A stretch of 64,000 nucleotides of DNA. Source: Aphanothece cf. minutissima CCALA 015. GTDB lineage: Bacteria > Cyanobacteriota > Cyanobacteriia > PCC-6307 > Cyanobiaceae. Below the pieces are notes generated by a model. That model was given only the letters and a program-made list of their open reading frames with translations. It ran no database searches and was not told the origin of the DNA. The position numbers and the translations under genes are program-made. Shown here one piece after another: positions 35,096-42,566 of the stretch (position 1 is the first letter of the stretch; each line of letters starts with the position of its first letter). The stretch spans positions 124,001 through 188,000 of the forward strand of contig PVWP01000005.1 of the NCBI GenBank assembly GCA_003003925.1, read 5' to 3'.

Positions 35096-35887
35096 CTAGT
35101 GCTTAACGACTACGACTATCACGTTATAATTCATCTCAAAGTGACCAGAAAACCGATCAATGTCCCGGATAAAGCCACAATCATAGACGACAAACATAAG
35201 ATTCCCATACTTCGTCTTGTAAGCGGCAATGTCATCGTTGATCTCTGCGATGATCTCTTTCTCTCTTCCAGCTCTATGGCAAAGCTTGATCTCAATAGCA
35301 AGATCAGACTTTTGAACTGTAAAATCGGGAATGTATGACTTTGATGAGTACTCGAATGATTCTGCTTCTCTAGAATAATCGATCTCTGCACCTACCAATA
35401 GATTTTCAAATCCATCTTGAACTTCCTTTTCTGCTGTGGGCGTCAATCGAATAACCTTGCGCAGTCTTCGTTCAGCCAGATTAATGATCTTAATGATTGC
35501 ACTTGCTTCAGGGGCAGTGTTCTTGCCGCTATAGAGTGACAGGATGTCCGAAACAGCAATGATCTCATCAGATGCGGCCTGAAGCATTCCCTTGGCATAG
35601 TCCAGTTGTCTTATGTATAGATTTTGTTCCTTTCTCATAAGCGCAGACTCTGGATTCAGGGCTTCATATCCAACAAGCATATAGCTGCCAATTCTCCCCC
35701 AGCTAATTCCGCTTAGTTTGGATGCATATGCAGATTCCGCTCCAAAAGTCTCAGAAAGAAACCGGAAGGCACGGTGAGACCATCTTGTATGTGCACTTGA
35801 GAAGGCCCTCTCTTGCTTGAGTAGTTCAATCTCAGCAATAAGTGCATCAAGTTCCTTGAGGGAACTCTCCTTAGTCCATTGAATCAT
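35096..35887 (-). CDS. Protein with C-terminal PD-(D/E)XK nuclease domain (DpnII/MboI type)
   Basis: 263-residue protein. The C-terminal third has the PD-(D/E)XK pattern: SKSYIPDFTVQKSDLAIEIKL, i.e. PD, about a dozen residues, then E-x-K, followed by EKEIIAEINDDIAAYKTKYG and LMFVVYDCGFIRD. This arrangement matches the REase_DpnII-MboI domain known from restriction enzymes and as an effector in phage-defence proteins. The N-terminal 170 residues are helical with no family assigned and could be a sensor or oligomerisation part. No methyltransferase is nearby, so it is not a classical restriction system. First full-length gene of the AT-rich cassette. Confidence 0.75.
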   Translation of the reverse strand: MIQWTKESSLKELDALIAEIELLKQERAFSSAHTRWSHRAFRFLSETFGAESAYASKLSGISWGRIGSYMLVGYEALNPESALMRKEQNLYIRQLDYAKGMLQAASDEIIAVSDILSLYSGKNTAPEASAIIKIINLAERRLRKVIRLTPTAEKEVQDGFENLLVGAEIDYSREAESFEYSSKSYIPDFTVQKSDLAIEIKLCHRAGREKEIIAEINDDIAAYKTKYGNLMFVVYDCGFIRDIDRFSGHFEMNYNVIVVVVKH

Positions 35888-36114
35888 AAAATCTTATCAC
35901 CGTTAATCCAGTATAGATCTGAAGTGGCTGGGGTGTCGTCCGCCCAACTAGTCATTGGAAGGTTCCGATAACCGCCTGCAGACCAAGCCAGCAGCTGCAT
36001 AAAAATGTGCCCCAGTGCAGCCGATTCACGCAGAACCCTTTCGCAACAACAAATGTGCCCATGGGCCCGGCCCCAGCCAGGCGCTTTAGACGGACCCGAT
36101 AACAACCTGTTCAT
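35884..36114 (-). CDS. Small uncertain ORF overlapping the nuclease gene start
   Basis: A 76-codon frame begins three bases after the dcd stop and ends in an ATGA overlap with the start of the nuclease-domain gene. The junction is what a translationally coupled gene would show, and the end (TSWADDTPATSDLYWINGDKIL) looks protein-like, but the first half has no recognisable features and crosses the GC-rich/AT-rich boundary. It may be a fusion of unrelated DNA. Low confidence that it is expressed. Confidence 0.3.
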   Translation of the reverse strand: MNRLLSGPSKAPGWGRAHGHICCCERVLRESAALGHIFMQLLAWSAGGYRNLPMTSWADDTPATSDLYWINGDKIL

Positions 36115-36117
36115 CCC

Positions 36118-36711
36118 CTAAACCTTCGCCAGCGTCACCCGCTCGGGCTGGTGCTGGTACTTGCCCTGGCGGTCGTTGTAGGTGGTGGCGCAGGGGTCGC
36201 CCTCGAAGAACAGCAGCTGGCAGATGCCTTCGCCGGCGTAGATGCGGCAGTCGGCGCCGGAGGAATTGCTGAACTCCAGGGTGAGGTGACCCTCCCAGCC
36301 GGCTTCGGCGGGGGTGGTGTTGACGATGATGCCCAGGCGCGCGTAGGTGCTCTTGCCCAGGCAGATCACCGTGATGTTCGACGGCACCTTCATCTTCTCC
36401 AGCGCCACCCCCAGCCCGTAGGAATGGGCCGGCAAAATGAAAAATTCGCCGTCCCCATCCCTGTGCATCGGCGCCGGCTCCAGGTTCGCCGGGTTGAACC
36501 GCTTCGGGTTCATCACCGTGCCCGGCACGTGGCGGAAGATCAGGAACTCCTTCGGCGACAGCCGCAAGTCGTACCCATACGACGAGCACCCGAAGCTCAG
36601 CACCGGACCGGTGCGGCCCTCCGGATCCAGGTGGCGCACCAGCGTCGGCTGGAACGGCTCCAGCATTCCGGCCGCGGCCTGTTCGTTGATCCAGTGGTCG
36701 TTCTTGAGCAT
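36118..36711 (-). CDS. dcd: dCTP deaminase
   Basis: 197-residue enzyme of the dUTPase superfamily that deaminates dCTP to dUTP for thymidylate synthesis. Conserved text: GCSSYGYDLRLSPKEFLIF, FILPAHSYGLG, LGKSTYARLGIIVNTTPAEAGWEGHLTLEFSNSS (trimer active site with catalytic glutamate) and EGICQLLFFEGDPCATTY near the C-terminus. It lies 4 bp after the BtuR-like gene. Its last 83 bases (36120-36202) are repeated at 26301-26383. In picocyanobacteria dcd is, from memory, usually followed by thyX; here accessory DNA follows. Confidence 0.95.
   Translation of the reverse strand: MLKNDHWINEQAAAGMLEPFQPTLVRHLDPEGRTGPVLSFGCSSYGYDLRLSPKEFLIFRHVPGTVMNPKRFNPANLEPAPMHRDGDGEFFILPAHSYGLGVALEKMKVPSNITVICLGKSTYARLGIIVNTTPAEAGWEGHLTLEFSNSSGADCRIYAGEGICQLLFFEGDPCATTYNDRQGKYQHQPERVTLAKV
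36120..36202 (-). repeat. Direct repeat: dcd 3' end (intact copy)
   Basis: This is the right-hand partner of the partial copy at 26301-26383. It covers the last 27 codons and the final base of the stop codon of the intact gene. The two copies have the same orientation and enclose 9.7 kb. Confidence 0.9.
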
Positions 36712-36715
36712 GGCG

Positions 36716-37321
36716 TCAGCCGCCGCGGCGCAACTGGGTGACCTGATCGGCCATCGCCATCAGGCTGGCCGGCATCGAGGGGCCCGTAAGGATGACATCC
36801 AGATGGGCCGGCCGCTGTTCAAGCGCCTCGATCACCGCCTCGGCGCTCAGATACCCCAGGGCGATCGCCAGGCCCAGCTCATCGAGCACCAGCAGATCCA
36901 GATCCCCCTTGAGCAGCCGCTCGCGGCTCACCTCCCACACCTCCGCCACCGCTTCGAGCGCCTCCTCGGCCGTGGCCCCCTCCTCCCCTTGGGAGCCCGG
37001 CGGCCCATCGAGGCAGTGGGGCGTGCCCGGCCGCAGCCACTCCAACCGGCCGCACAGCGTCAGGCTGCCCGCCGGCCCCTGCTCCACGCCCCCCTTGAGG
37101 AACTGGCTCACCAGCACCCGGCTGCCCAGCCCGGCGCTGCGCAGGGCCTGGCTGAACACCGCCGCGAAGCTGCCCCGGAACGGCGCCGTGTGGATCTGCA
37201 GCAGCCCCTCCGGCTGGCTCACCAGCCGCAGCGGCGGCACCAGGGCCAGCGGCTCGGTGCGCGCCGGGGCGGCCGTGCGCCGGGGGTGGCCGGGGTCGAT
37301 GAGGCTGGCGGTCATGGACAC
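36716..37321 (-). CDS. BtuR/CobO-like protein with degenerate P-loop
   Basis: 201-residue homologue of ATP:cob(I)alamin adenosyltransferase of the BtuR/CobO/CobP type. The fold-specific parts are clear: LRSAGLGSRVLVSQFLKGGVEQGP, LDLLVLDELGLAIALGYL, VIEALEQRPAHLDVILTGPSMPASLM and MADQVTQLR. However the N-terminal P-loop, normally G-x-G-K-G-K-T-T, reads QIHTAPFRGSFAAVFSQ and lacks the lysine and Ser/Thr. Other picocyanobacteria, as I recall, share this form, so it may bind corrinoid without normal ATP use or have a different role. Confidence 0.75.
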   Translation of the reverse strand: MSMTASLIDPGHPRRTAAPARTEPLALVPPLRLVSQPEGLLQIHTAPFRGSFAAVFSQALRSAGLGSRVLVSQFLKGGVEQGPAGSLTLCGRLEWLRPGTPHCLDGPPGSQGEEGATAEEALEAVAEVWEVSRERLLKGDLDLLVLDELGLAIALGYLSAEAVIEALEQRPAHLDVILTGPSMPASLMAMADQVTQLRRGG

Positions 37322-37479
37322 CCCACGGAAGCGTTGGTGTGAAAGGTCCGGGCGGATCGCCCCGGCCGCTCACCTCCCGAATGTAGCGGCCCTCGCCAGC
37401 CCGGCACACCATCGGTAGTGGCTGGGAACAGACGTACCACCGGCGCCGCCTACGCTGGCCCCGCTCCGCCAAAGGCCGC

Positions 37480-38256
37480 GTGACCACTCCCGCCGACGCC
37501 CCCCGCAACGACGGCCGCACCGCCGACGCCCTGCGCCCGGTGGCCGTCGACTGGGACCCGATGGGCTTCGCCCTCAGCTCGGTGCTCTTCGCCGCCGGCC
37601 GCACCCGCGTGCTCTGCAGCGTCTGCCTCGATCCCGAGGTGCCGCGCTGGCGCAAGGGCTCCGGCAGCGGCTGGCTCAGCGCCGAGTACCGCCTCCTGCC
37701 CGCCTCCACCCCCAGCCGCCAGGGCCGCGAGCTGATGAAGCTCTCCGGCCGCACCCAGGAGATCCAGCGCCTCATCGGCCGCAGCCTGAGGGCCGCCCTC
37801 GACCTGGAGGCTCTCGGCGAGCGCAGCCTGCTGGTCGACTGCGACGTGCTCCAGGCCGACGCCGGCACCCGCACCGCCTCGATCACCGGCGCCTGGATCG
37901 CCCTGGCCGCCGCCCTGGGGCGCCTCCAGCAGCAGGGGGTGCTGGCCGCCTCGCCCCTGCGCCAGCAGGTGTCGGCCGTGTCGGTGGGCCTGGTGGACGG
38001 TGTGGCCCTGCTGGATCTCGACTACTCCGAGGATTCCCGCGCCGAGGTCGACCTCAACGTGGTGATGGACGAGCAGGGCCGGCTGCTGGAGATCCAGGGC
38101 ACCGCCGAGGGCGCCCCCTTCTCCCGCTCCCGCCTCGACGCCCTGCTGGATCTGGCCGAACCGGGACTGCGCGCCCTGCAGGAGGCCCAGCGCCGGGCCC
38201 TGGCTGGGGCGCCGGCCGGGCCCAGCGTGGTTGCAGCCACACGGACGACCGGCTAA
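37480..38256 (+). CDS. rph: Ribonuclease PH-like phosphorolytic 3' exoribonuclease
   Basis: 258-residue protein of the RNase PH family, which trims tRNA 3' ends by phosphorolysis and works as a hexameric ring. Conserved parts: [98 protein letters not shown], and [20 protein letters not shown]. It starts with GTG; all phosphate-site residues (R and TRTA loop) appear present. Divergent from the BtuR-like gene. Confidence 0.92.
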   Translation: MTTPADAPRNDGRTADALRPVAVDWDPMGFALSSVLFAAGRTRVLCSVCLDPEVPRWRKGSGSGWLSAEYRLLPASTPSRQGRELMKLSGRTQEIQRLIGRSLRAALDLEALGERSLLVDCDVLQADAGTRTASITGAWIALAAALGRLQQQGVLAASPLRQQVSAVSVGLVDGVALLDLDYSEDSRAEVDLNVVMDEQGRLLEIQGTAEGAPFSRSRLDALLDLAEPGLRALQEAQRRALAGAPAGPSVVAATRTTG

Positions 38257-38273
38257 AGAGTGTCATTGGCTAC

Positions 38274-38296
38274 ATGGATCGGCCAGACCGATCCAT
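38274..38296. repeat. Perfect 9-bp inverted repeat upstream of ntcA
   Basis: ATGGATCGG, five bases, then CCGATCCAT. It lies 17 bp after the rph stop and about 100 bp before the ntcA start. No T-run follows, so it is not a standard terminator; it could be an operator or an RNA hairpin in the ntcA leader. Confidence 0.75.
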
Positions 38297-38398
38297 AGGT
38301 TCATCACCAATCGCCACGCCTTGATGGTCGGCGCTACGCGTGGCTTCAGCCGCTACCCCAGCAGCCCATCCAGCGGATCCCCCGGCTCCGTGACCCCC

Positions 38399-39064
38399 AT
38401 GGGCGCCCCCGGCACCATGGCCACCACCCTGCTGGACGTGATCCGCGGCCTGGCCGGCAGCAGCGTCGAGACCATCGAGCGCGGCAAGACGATCTTCTTC
38501 CCCGGCGACCCCGCCGAGCGTGTCTACCTGCTGCGGCGCGGTGCCGTGCGTCTCTCGCGCGTCTACGAGTCGGGCGAGGAGATCACCGTGGCCCTGCTGC
38601 GCGAGAACAGCCTCTTCGGGGTGCTCTCCCTACTCACCGGCCAGCGGTCCGACCGCTTCTATCACGCCATCGCCTTCACCCGGGTGGAGATGGTCACGGC
38701 CCCGGCCACCTCGGTGCGGCGGGCCATCGAGCAGGACGCCAGCGTCGGCCTGCTGCTGCTCCAGGGCCTCTCCTCCCGCATCCTCCAGACCGAGACCATG
38801 ATCGAGACCCTCACCCACCGGGACATGTCCTCCCGGCTGGTGAGCTTCCTGCTCGTCCTCTGCCGCGACTTCGGCGTCCCCGGCACCGAGGGGATCACCA
38901 TCGACCTGCGCCTCTCCCACCAGGCCATCGCCGAGGCGATCGGCTCCACCCGCGTCACCATCACCCGCCTGCTGGGCGACCTGCGCAACGACGGCCTGGT
39001 CCAGATCGACCGCAAGAAGATCACCGTCTTCGATCCCATCGCCCTGGCCAAGCGGTTCAGCTGA
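38399..39064 (+). CDS. ntcA: Global nitrogen regulator NtcA
   Basis: CRP/FNR-family transcription factor of about 221 residues, the nitrogen-control activator of cyanobacteria that senses 2-oxoglutarate and binds GTA-N8-TAC. The hallmark text is complete: [91 protein letters not shown], and the helix-turn-helix [24 protein letters not shown]. The frame is open upstream; ATG at 38399 (or 38417) gives the usual length. A plausible target promoter lies before amt in this window. Confidence 0.95.
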   Translation: MGAPGTMATTLLDVIRGLAGSSVETIERGKTIFFPGDPAERVYLLRRGAVRLSRVYESGEEITVALLRENSLFGVLSLLTGQRSDRFYHAIAFTRVEMVTAPATSVRRAIEQDASVGLLLLQGLSSRILQTETMIETLTHRDMSSRLVSFLLVLCRDFGVPGTEGITIDLRLSHQAIAEAIGSTRVTITRLLGDLRNDGLVQIDRKKITVFDPIALAKRFS

Positions 39065-39139
39065 TCGGGCGGTCGCCGCCGGGTGCCGCGAGTCCACCGG
39101 CAGGGATACTTGGTGGATCGCGGAACCGGGGCTCGGAAG

Positions 39140-40393
39140 GTGTCGGGTTGGCTGCTGATCCTCGCGCTCCTGGTGCTCGGCGGAGTTCTCTCCACCCTGG
39201 GCGACCGGCTCGGCAGCCGTGTGGGCAAGGCGCGCCTCAGCCTGTTCAACCTGCGGCCCCGCAAGACCGCCGTGGTGATCACGGTGCTCACCGGCAGCCT
39301 GATCAGTGCCGTGTCGCTGGGGCTGATGCTGCTGGTGAGCGAGCGCCTGCGGGTGGGGCTCTTCGAGCTCGACCAGATCCAGGACCGCCTGCGGGACAGC
39401 CGCGCCGCCCTCAAGCGCAACGAGGGGGAACTGACCCGCACCCGGGGCGAACTGGAGCGCAGCCGCCTCGATCTGATCACCGCCGAACGCCGCCGTGACC
39501 AGGCCCTGGCCAGCCAGCGCCGCGCCCGCGACCAGCTGCTGGCCGCCGAGCGCCGCGTCGACACCCTGCGCCGCGAGCTGCAGCCCCTGCAGGCGGAGCG
39601 CGCCCGGTTGGAGGCCGAGCGGGCCCGGCTCAGCCGGGAGGTGCAGGGCCGGGACGCCGAGATCCGCCGCACCGAGGCCGAACTGGCCAGCGTCCGCCGC
39701 CGCATCGCCGCCGGCGCCAAGGAACTCAAGGACCTGGAGACCAACGTCATCGCCCTGCGCCGCGGCGATGTGGTGATCGCCAGTGGCCAGCCCCTGGCCA
39801 CCGCCAAGGTGCAGCTGCAGCGCCCCGACCAGGCCAAGCAGGTGATCGATGCCCTGCTGCAGGAATCGAACCGGGCCGCCTTCCAGCTGCTGCTGCCCGG
39901 CCAGCCCCCCAACCGCCAGATCCTGCTGGTGCCCCGCAGCGACATCACCCGGCTGGAATCGCTGCTCGCCACCCCCGGCACCTGGGTGGTCAGCATCCGC
40001 TCGGCCGCCAACGTGCTGCGGGGCGAGGCCCAGGTGCTCGCCTTCCCCGACCTGCGCCCCAACCGTCAGGTGGTGGAGCAGGGGGAGGTGCTCTCCCGCA
40101 CCTCCCTGGAGCCCGACGTGCGCGATCCCGAAGCCGTCCGCAGCCGCCTCAACCTGCTGCTGGCCGCCGCCTTCGCCAAGGTCCAGCGCCAGGGCACCCT
40201 GGCCAACGGCCTCCAGTTCGATGCCGCCAGCATCAACGCCCTGGCCCGGGAACTCAGCGAACGCCCCGCCGGCGTGACCGCCAATCTTGAGGCGGTGGCC
40301 CTCCAGAACGCCGACACCCCCGACCCCATCAGCGTGGAGCTGCGCTGGCTCCGGCCGGGCGGCGCCGGCGCCACCCGGCCGGGGCGGCCATGA
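39140..40393 (+). CDS. DUF3084 coiled-coil membrane protein
   Basis: 417-residue cyanobacterial protein. Two N-terminal transmembrane helices (VSGWLLILALLVLGGVLSTLGDRLG and TAVVITVLTGSLISAVSLGLMLLVS) enclose a conserved RVGKARLSLFNLRPRKTA loop; then a long Arg/Glu/Ala coiled coil (about 75-210) and a globular C-terminal domain. Function unknown; the family is conserved and neighbours ntcA in picocyanobacteria. GTG at 39140 matches the family N-terminus; GTG at 39083 is an alternative. Confidence 0.88.
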   Translation: MSGWLLILALLVLGGVLSTLGDRLGSRVGKARLSLFNLRPRKTAVVITVLTGSLISAVSLGLMLLVSERLRVGLFELDQIQDRLRDSRAALKRNEGELTRTRGELERSRLDLITAERRRDQALASQRRARDQLLAAERRVDTLRRELQPLQAERARLEAERARLSREVQGRDAEIRRTEAELASVRRRIAAGAKELKDLETNVIALRRGDVVIASGQPLATAKVQLQRPDQAKQVIDALLQESNRAAFQLLLPGQPPNRQILLVPRSDITRLESLLATPGTWVVSIRSAANVLRGEAQVLAFPDLRPNRQVVEQGEVLSRTSLEPDVRDPEAVRSRLNLLLAAAFAKVQRQGTLANGLQFDAASINALARELSERPAGVTANLEAVALQNADTPDPISVELRWLRPGGAGATRPGRP

Positions 40394-40409
40394 CGGTGGC
40401 GGTGCGGCC

Positions 40410-40838
40410 ATGACCACCGGCCCTCTGGTGGGGCTCGATCCCGGCCGCAGCAAGTGCGGCCTGGTGCTCACCGACCCCGAACGCCGGGAGATCCGTGAAG
40501 CCCTGGTGCTGCCCCCGGAGGCGGCCTGGGAGCGGCTGGAGCAGTGGCACGGCCACCAGGCCCTGGCGGCCGTGGTGATCGGCGATGGCACCGGCAGCGG
40601 CCCCTGGCGGCGGCGTCTGGAGCCCCTGCTGCCGGTGGAGCTGGTGGATGAGCGGGGCACCACCCTGGCGGCGCGGCGCCGCTACTGGGAGCTGTTCCCC
40701 GCCCGGGGCTGGCGGCGGCTCCTGCCCCTGGGCCTGCGCCAGCCCCCCCGCGACTACGACGACGTGGTGGCCCAGCTGCTGCTGGAGCGCCGGCTGGGGC
40801 GGGATCTGCCGCGGTGCCTCGCGGCCGCGGGGCCCTGA
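40410..40838 (+). CDS. YqgF/RuvX-like RNase H-fold protein
   Basis: 142-residue protein with the resolvase-like RNase H start LVGLDPGRSKCGLVLTD (first aspartate), a second strand LAAVVIGDGTGSG, and LVDERGTTLAARRRYWEL with the conserved glutamate. Related to YqgF/RuvX, a nuclease for 16S rRNA maturation, but shorter at the C-terminus and a separate cyanobacterial branch. The start at 40410 lies 16 bp after the DUF3084 stop. Confidence 0.78.
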   Translation: MTTGPLVGLDPGRSKCGLVLTDPERREIREALVLPPEAAWERLEQWHGHQALAAVVIGDGTGSGPWRRRLEPLLPVELVDERGTTLAARRRYWELFPARGWRRLLPLGLRQPPRDYDDVVAQLLLERRLGRDLPRCLAAAGP

Positions 40839-40839
40839 A

Positions 40840-41097
40840 TCAGAACGACGCCCGCACCGTGAACACGTAGTCGCCGCCGGGTTCGAGCTGGTAGTCGGCC
40901 TTGAGCAGGAAGCGAAGCAGGGCGTCCTGGATCAGGGCGCGCCCCAGGGACGGCTCCACCTGCAGCTCGCCCCGGTCGAAGGCCCAGCGGAACCGCCACT
41001 GGAAGCCGCCGGCGCTGATCTCCCCCTCCAGCAGGCAGGGGCTGAAGCTCTGGCGCAGCACCCGCAGCTGGGCGGTGGTGGCGGGAAGGCGGCTCAC
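40840..41097 (-). CDS. DUF3146 family protein
   Basis: 85-residue cyanobacterial protein. Conserved text: RVLRQSFSPCLLEGEISAGGFQWRFRWAFDRGEL, PSLGRALIQDALLRFLLKADYQLEPGGDYVFTVRA. No signal peptide or membrane helix. Function unknown; conserved beside pth in picocyanobacteria. Confidence 0.85.
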   Translation of the reverse strand: MSRLPATTAQLRVLRQSFSPCLLEGEISAGGFQWRFRWAFDRGELQVEPSLGRALIQDALLRFLLKADYQLEPGGDYVFTVRASF

Positions 41098-41115
41098 GGG
41101 ACGCGGTCGATGCTC

Positions 41116-41724
41116 TCAGGATGGCGGCGGATCGGCACGAAAACTGTTCAGACGGTTGGCGGCCTTCTCCAGCCCCACCCGCCGGATCAGGTCGATGCCC
41201 GCCTCCACCTCCTCCAGCACCGTCTCCAGCACCGGCCGGTCGGCGGCGGAGAACTTGCCCAGCACATGGGACACCGTGCGGGCCCGGCGCTCCTCGGGGG
41301 TCTCGCCGGGGGCGCCGATGCCGATCCGCAGCCGGGCGAAAGACTCACTGCCCAGGTGGGCGATCGTGCTGCGCAGGCCGTTGTGGCCACCGGCGCCACC
41401 CGCGGCCCGCACCCGCAGGCGCCCCAGGGGCAGGTCCATGTCGTCCACCAGCACCAGCATCTGGGCGGGCTCGAGCCGGAACCAGTCGAGGGCGGCGCGG
41501 ATCGAGCGGCCGCTGTCGTTCATGAAGGTCTGGGGCATCAGCAGCCGCAGCCGCCTGTCCCCCTGGCCGGTCTCGGCCAGCAGCCCATGCAGACGGCCCT
41601 GGTTGCGGAAGCTGGCGCCACCGGCGCGGGCCAGCCGCTCCAGCACCATGAACCCGACGTTGTGGCGGGTGTCGGCGTAGCGGGGGCCGGGATTGCCCAG
41701 GCCCACCAGCAGTTGCAGATCCAA
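41116..41724 (-). CDS. pth: Peptidyl-tRNA hydrolase
   Basis: 202-residue essential enzyme that frees stalled peptidyl-tRNA. Signature residues: LVGLGNPGPRYADTRHNVGFMVLERLA (catalytic His), LLMPQTFMNDSGRSI, LVLVDDMDLPLGRLRVRAAGGAGGHNGLRSTIAHLGSESFARLRIGIG. Full length. Between tatA and DUF3146 on the same strand. Confidence 0.96.
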   Translation of the reverse strand: MDLQLLVGLGNPGPRYADTRHNVGFMVLERLARAGGASFRNQGRLHGLLAETGQGDRRLRLLMPQTFMNDSGRSIRAALDWFRLEPAQMLVLVDDMDLPLGRLRVRAAGGAGGHNGLRSTIAHLGSESFARLRIGIGAPGETPEERRARTVSHVLGKFSAADRPVLETVLEEVEAGIDLIRRVGLEKAANRLNSFRADPPPS

Positions 41725-41737
41725 CGGATGGCCGCCC

Positions 41738-42061
41738 TCAGCTGGAGGGGCCGGTGGAGGGGGCGGCGCTCTCCTCGGCCGCCGCCGCCGGCGTTGCCGT
41801 TTCAGCGACGACAGGTGTCACGCCGGCAGGAGCTTCAGCGGCCGGCGTGATGGCGGCGGGGGGACCGGAGATGTCGATCGGCTGCTCGGTGCCCACCGCC
41901 GTGCGGAACTCCTTCTCGAATTCCTGCGAGGCCGACTGGAAGCCGCGCAGGGTGCGCCCCAGGGTCTTGCCGAGCTCGGGCAACCGCTTGGGTCCGAAGA
42001 CCAGCAGCCCGATGGCGGCGATCACCGCCATCTCGGGCAGACCGATGCCGAAGATGTTCAT
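41738..42061 (-). CDS. tatA: Sec-independent protein translocase TatA/B
   Basis: 107-residue thylakoid/plasma-membrane component of the twin-arginine translocase. N-terminal transmembrane helix (PEMAVIAAIGLLVFG), hinge FGPKRLPELGKTLG, amphipathic helix to about residue 50, then an Ala/Pro-rich tail. The FGPKRLPELGK motif fits TatA. Confidence 0.93.
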   Translation of the reverse strand: MNIFGIGLPEMAVIAAIGLLVFGPKRLPELGKTLGRTLRGFQSASQEFEKEFRTAVGTEQPIDISGPPAAITPAAEAPAGVTPVVAETATPAAAAEESAAPSTGPSS

Positions 42062-42080
42062 GGACAGGGGGCGAGAGGAA

Positions 42081-42281
42081 TCAGCCGACGCCGTTCCAGT
42101 TGACGTTGATGCCCTCGAGCAGCAGGGACTTGTTGTACAGCTGCAGGATCACCAGCAGGAACACCAGGAACAGCAGCATGAACACGCCCATCACGGGGGT
42201 GGTGCCCCAGCCGGGCACCACCTTTCCGTACTCGGAGTTCAGGGGGCGCAGCAGGTTTCCCAGACGGGTGCGTTGGGCCAT
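42081..42281 (-). CDS. psbH: Photosystem II protein H
   Basis: 66-residue PSII core subunit with one transmembrane helix ([26 protein letters not shown]). Text [28 protein letters not shown] is characteristic. It lies head-to-head with psbN, the usual cyanobacterial and plastid arrangement. Confidence 0.96.
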   Translation of the reverse strand: MAQRTRLGNLLRPLNSEYGKVVPGWGTTPVMGVFMLLFLVFLLVILQLYNKSLLLEGINVNWNGVG

Positions 42282-42416
42282 GGCAGCTCGGACCTCTCGG
42301 GCACGGAATCGCGGTGCTTACTGTAAGGGTCTTGCCGGCCGCACCGAGTTGGGCTGTCGAGAGTTGTGACGGAAGCCCCCCGGCCCCGCGACCCCTCCCC
42401 CGCCTGAGACCCCTCC

Positions 42417-42566
42417 ATGGATCCCGCCGCCAGCACCTCCCCCGCCCTCTCCGTGGCCCTCGCGGTCCTCGCCGTGCTGCTGGCCCTGACCGGTTTCGGG
42501 GTGTACACCGCCTTCGGCCCGCCGTCCAAGGGCCTCACCGACCCCTTCGACGATCACGACGACTGA
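42417..42566 (+). CDS. psbN: PsbN, photosystem II assembly protein
   Basis: 49-residue membrane protein ([19 protein letters not shown]...[24 protein letters not shown]). One transmembrane helix and the conserved [17 protein letters not shown] tail. Needed for PSII assembly rather than being a core subunit. Divergent from psbH; its last 13 bases overlap the end of the convergent GH38 gene. Confidence 0.95.
   Translation: MDPAASTSPALSVALAVLAVLLALTGFGVYTAFGPPSKGLTDPFDDHDD

Noticed and set aside
35027..35338. Plus-strand 103-codon frame opposite the nuclease gene
   Set aside because: It lies antisense to the conserved PD-(D/E)XK domain and has no independent support.
35096..35887. Classical type II restriction-modification system
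   Set aside because: The nuclease domain is DpnII/MboI-like, but there is no DNA methyltransferase beside it; the two methyltransferases in the window are small-molecule type and 14-24 kb away.
38262..38273. GTC-N6-TAC-like sequence before ntcA considered as NtcA autoregulation site
   Set aside because: The spacing is two bases too short for GTA-N8-TAC and the first triplet is wrong.
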